Below are positions 63,753 to 64,000 of a stretch of 64,000 nt of DNA, one piece after another. The notes below the pieces were generated by a model that saw only the letters and a list, made by a program, of their open reading frames with translations, did not search any database and had not been told where the DNA came from. The position numbers and the translations under genes were made by a program. This DNA comes from Caulobacter segnis. GTDB lineage: Bacteria; Pseudomonadota; Alphaproteobacteria; Caulobacterales; Caulobacteraceae. The stretch lies in contig NZ_JARQWW010000008.1 of assembly GCF_029543125.1 (NCBI RefSeq), forward strand, positions 22,726-86,725, in the 5' to 3' direction. Within the stretch, counting starts at the first letter, position 1, and each line of letters opens with the position of its first letter.

Positions 63753-64000
63753 ATGTCGTTTCCAAGGAGGTTGGTCACACGTTGCCAGGGTGTGAGGCCG
63801 GCGATGCCTGAGTGTGGTCGATCAAGATTATAGCTGTTGGTCCAGGCGGTGATGGCGTGGGCCCGTTCGGCTGAAGAGGCATAGGGCTTTGCGTAAGCCC
63901 ACTCGCGCAGGCTGGTCTGGATGAAGCGCTCGGCCTTTCCGTTGGTGCGCGGAGTGTAAGGCCGGGTCCTGACGTGTCGGGCGCCGGCGAGCTTGAGGGC
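63749..64000 (-). mobile_element. IS481-type transposase, 3' end only
   Basis: Eighty-three codons plus a stop are in the window; the gene continues past its right end. The C-terminal DDE region includes the catalytic Glu in TNGKAERFIQTSLREW and the conserved YNLDRPHSGIAGLTPWQRV. The stop (TAG on the minus strand) overlaps the phoU2 stop by two bases. The element therefore ends at, or just inside, phoU2. The terminal inverted repeat probably begins at tgtcgtttccaagg near 63755, as IS481 elements keep the transposase stop close to the end. Confidence 0.85.

Overview
The window is 64 kb of GC-rich, tightly packed chromosomal DNA from an alphaproteobacterium, most likely one of the Caulobacterales (Caulobacter/Phenylobacterium-like). 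The clues are the fdxA-carD pair, an UrcA-like protein, an OAR-type TonB-dependent receptor, HWE-family and alphaproteobacterial two-component genes, CobT, 7-bp Pho boxes at 11-bp period, and dispersed GC-rich palindromes in intergenic DNA. The genus is inference; no rRNA gene is present. Most of the window is ordinary core genome with a few accessory blocks.

Layout. 1-7.2 kb: a truncated HExxH protein, a DUF3089 lipase-like gene with an apparent frameshift in its signal peptide, DUF1328, cobT, a phytase-like lipoprotein, an UrcA-like protein, a candidate structured RNA between two terminators, rpmB and a DUF3617 protein. 7.3-16.8 kb: OsmC, the translation/RNA genes rsmC-rsuA-(SUV3-like helicase)-S4 protein, then fdxA-carD, an HWE histidine kinase and dctA. 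16.9-25 kb: tRNA-Arg(CCT), followed by an accessory-looking block: an isochorismatase-like hydrolase with a hydrolase remnant, a TSUP exporter, an HxlR regulator with a repeated operator, an acyl-CoA dehydrogenase, a double-LuxR-HTH protein fused to a catalytically dead alpha/beta hydrolase, a Tat-exported hydrolase, a low-molecular-weight phosphatase and a PEP-mutase-like protein. 25-34 kb: SIMPL protein, a small basic protein, selO, nhaA, a TonB-dependent receptor, proC, a YbjN protein and ubiK. 34-44 kb: lgt, a MidA-type methyltransferase, pgeF, prs, a serine hydrolase behind a 30-bp near-perfect palindrome, folB with an SDR, a degenerate receiver protein, a 26-residue membrane protein, NUDIX, ALDH and DUF2147. 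44-55.7 kb: a PetP/PetR-like MarR-OmpR-kinase operon, two membrane/lipoproteins, rplY-pth, a 4.6-kb accessory block, then ychF.

55.7-64 kb is a phosphate-sensing region: ychF-DLH-DLH-phoR, then a Pho box and phoU1-phoB, a divergent CBS protein, a second Pho box, a leader with a 20-codon reading frame and competing hairpins, and pstC-pstA-pstB-phoU2. No pstS is present. The last 250 bases are the 3' end of an IS481-type transposase abutting phoU2.

The most interesting signals are the dead-hydrolase/LuxR fusion (a possible ligand receptor), the attenuator-like pst leader, the palindrome in front of the serine hydrolase, and the structured intergenic RNA candidate near 6.1 kb.
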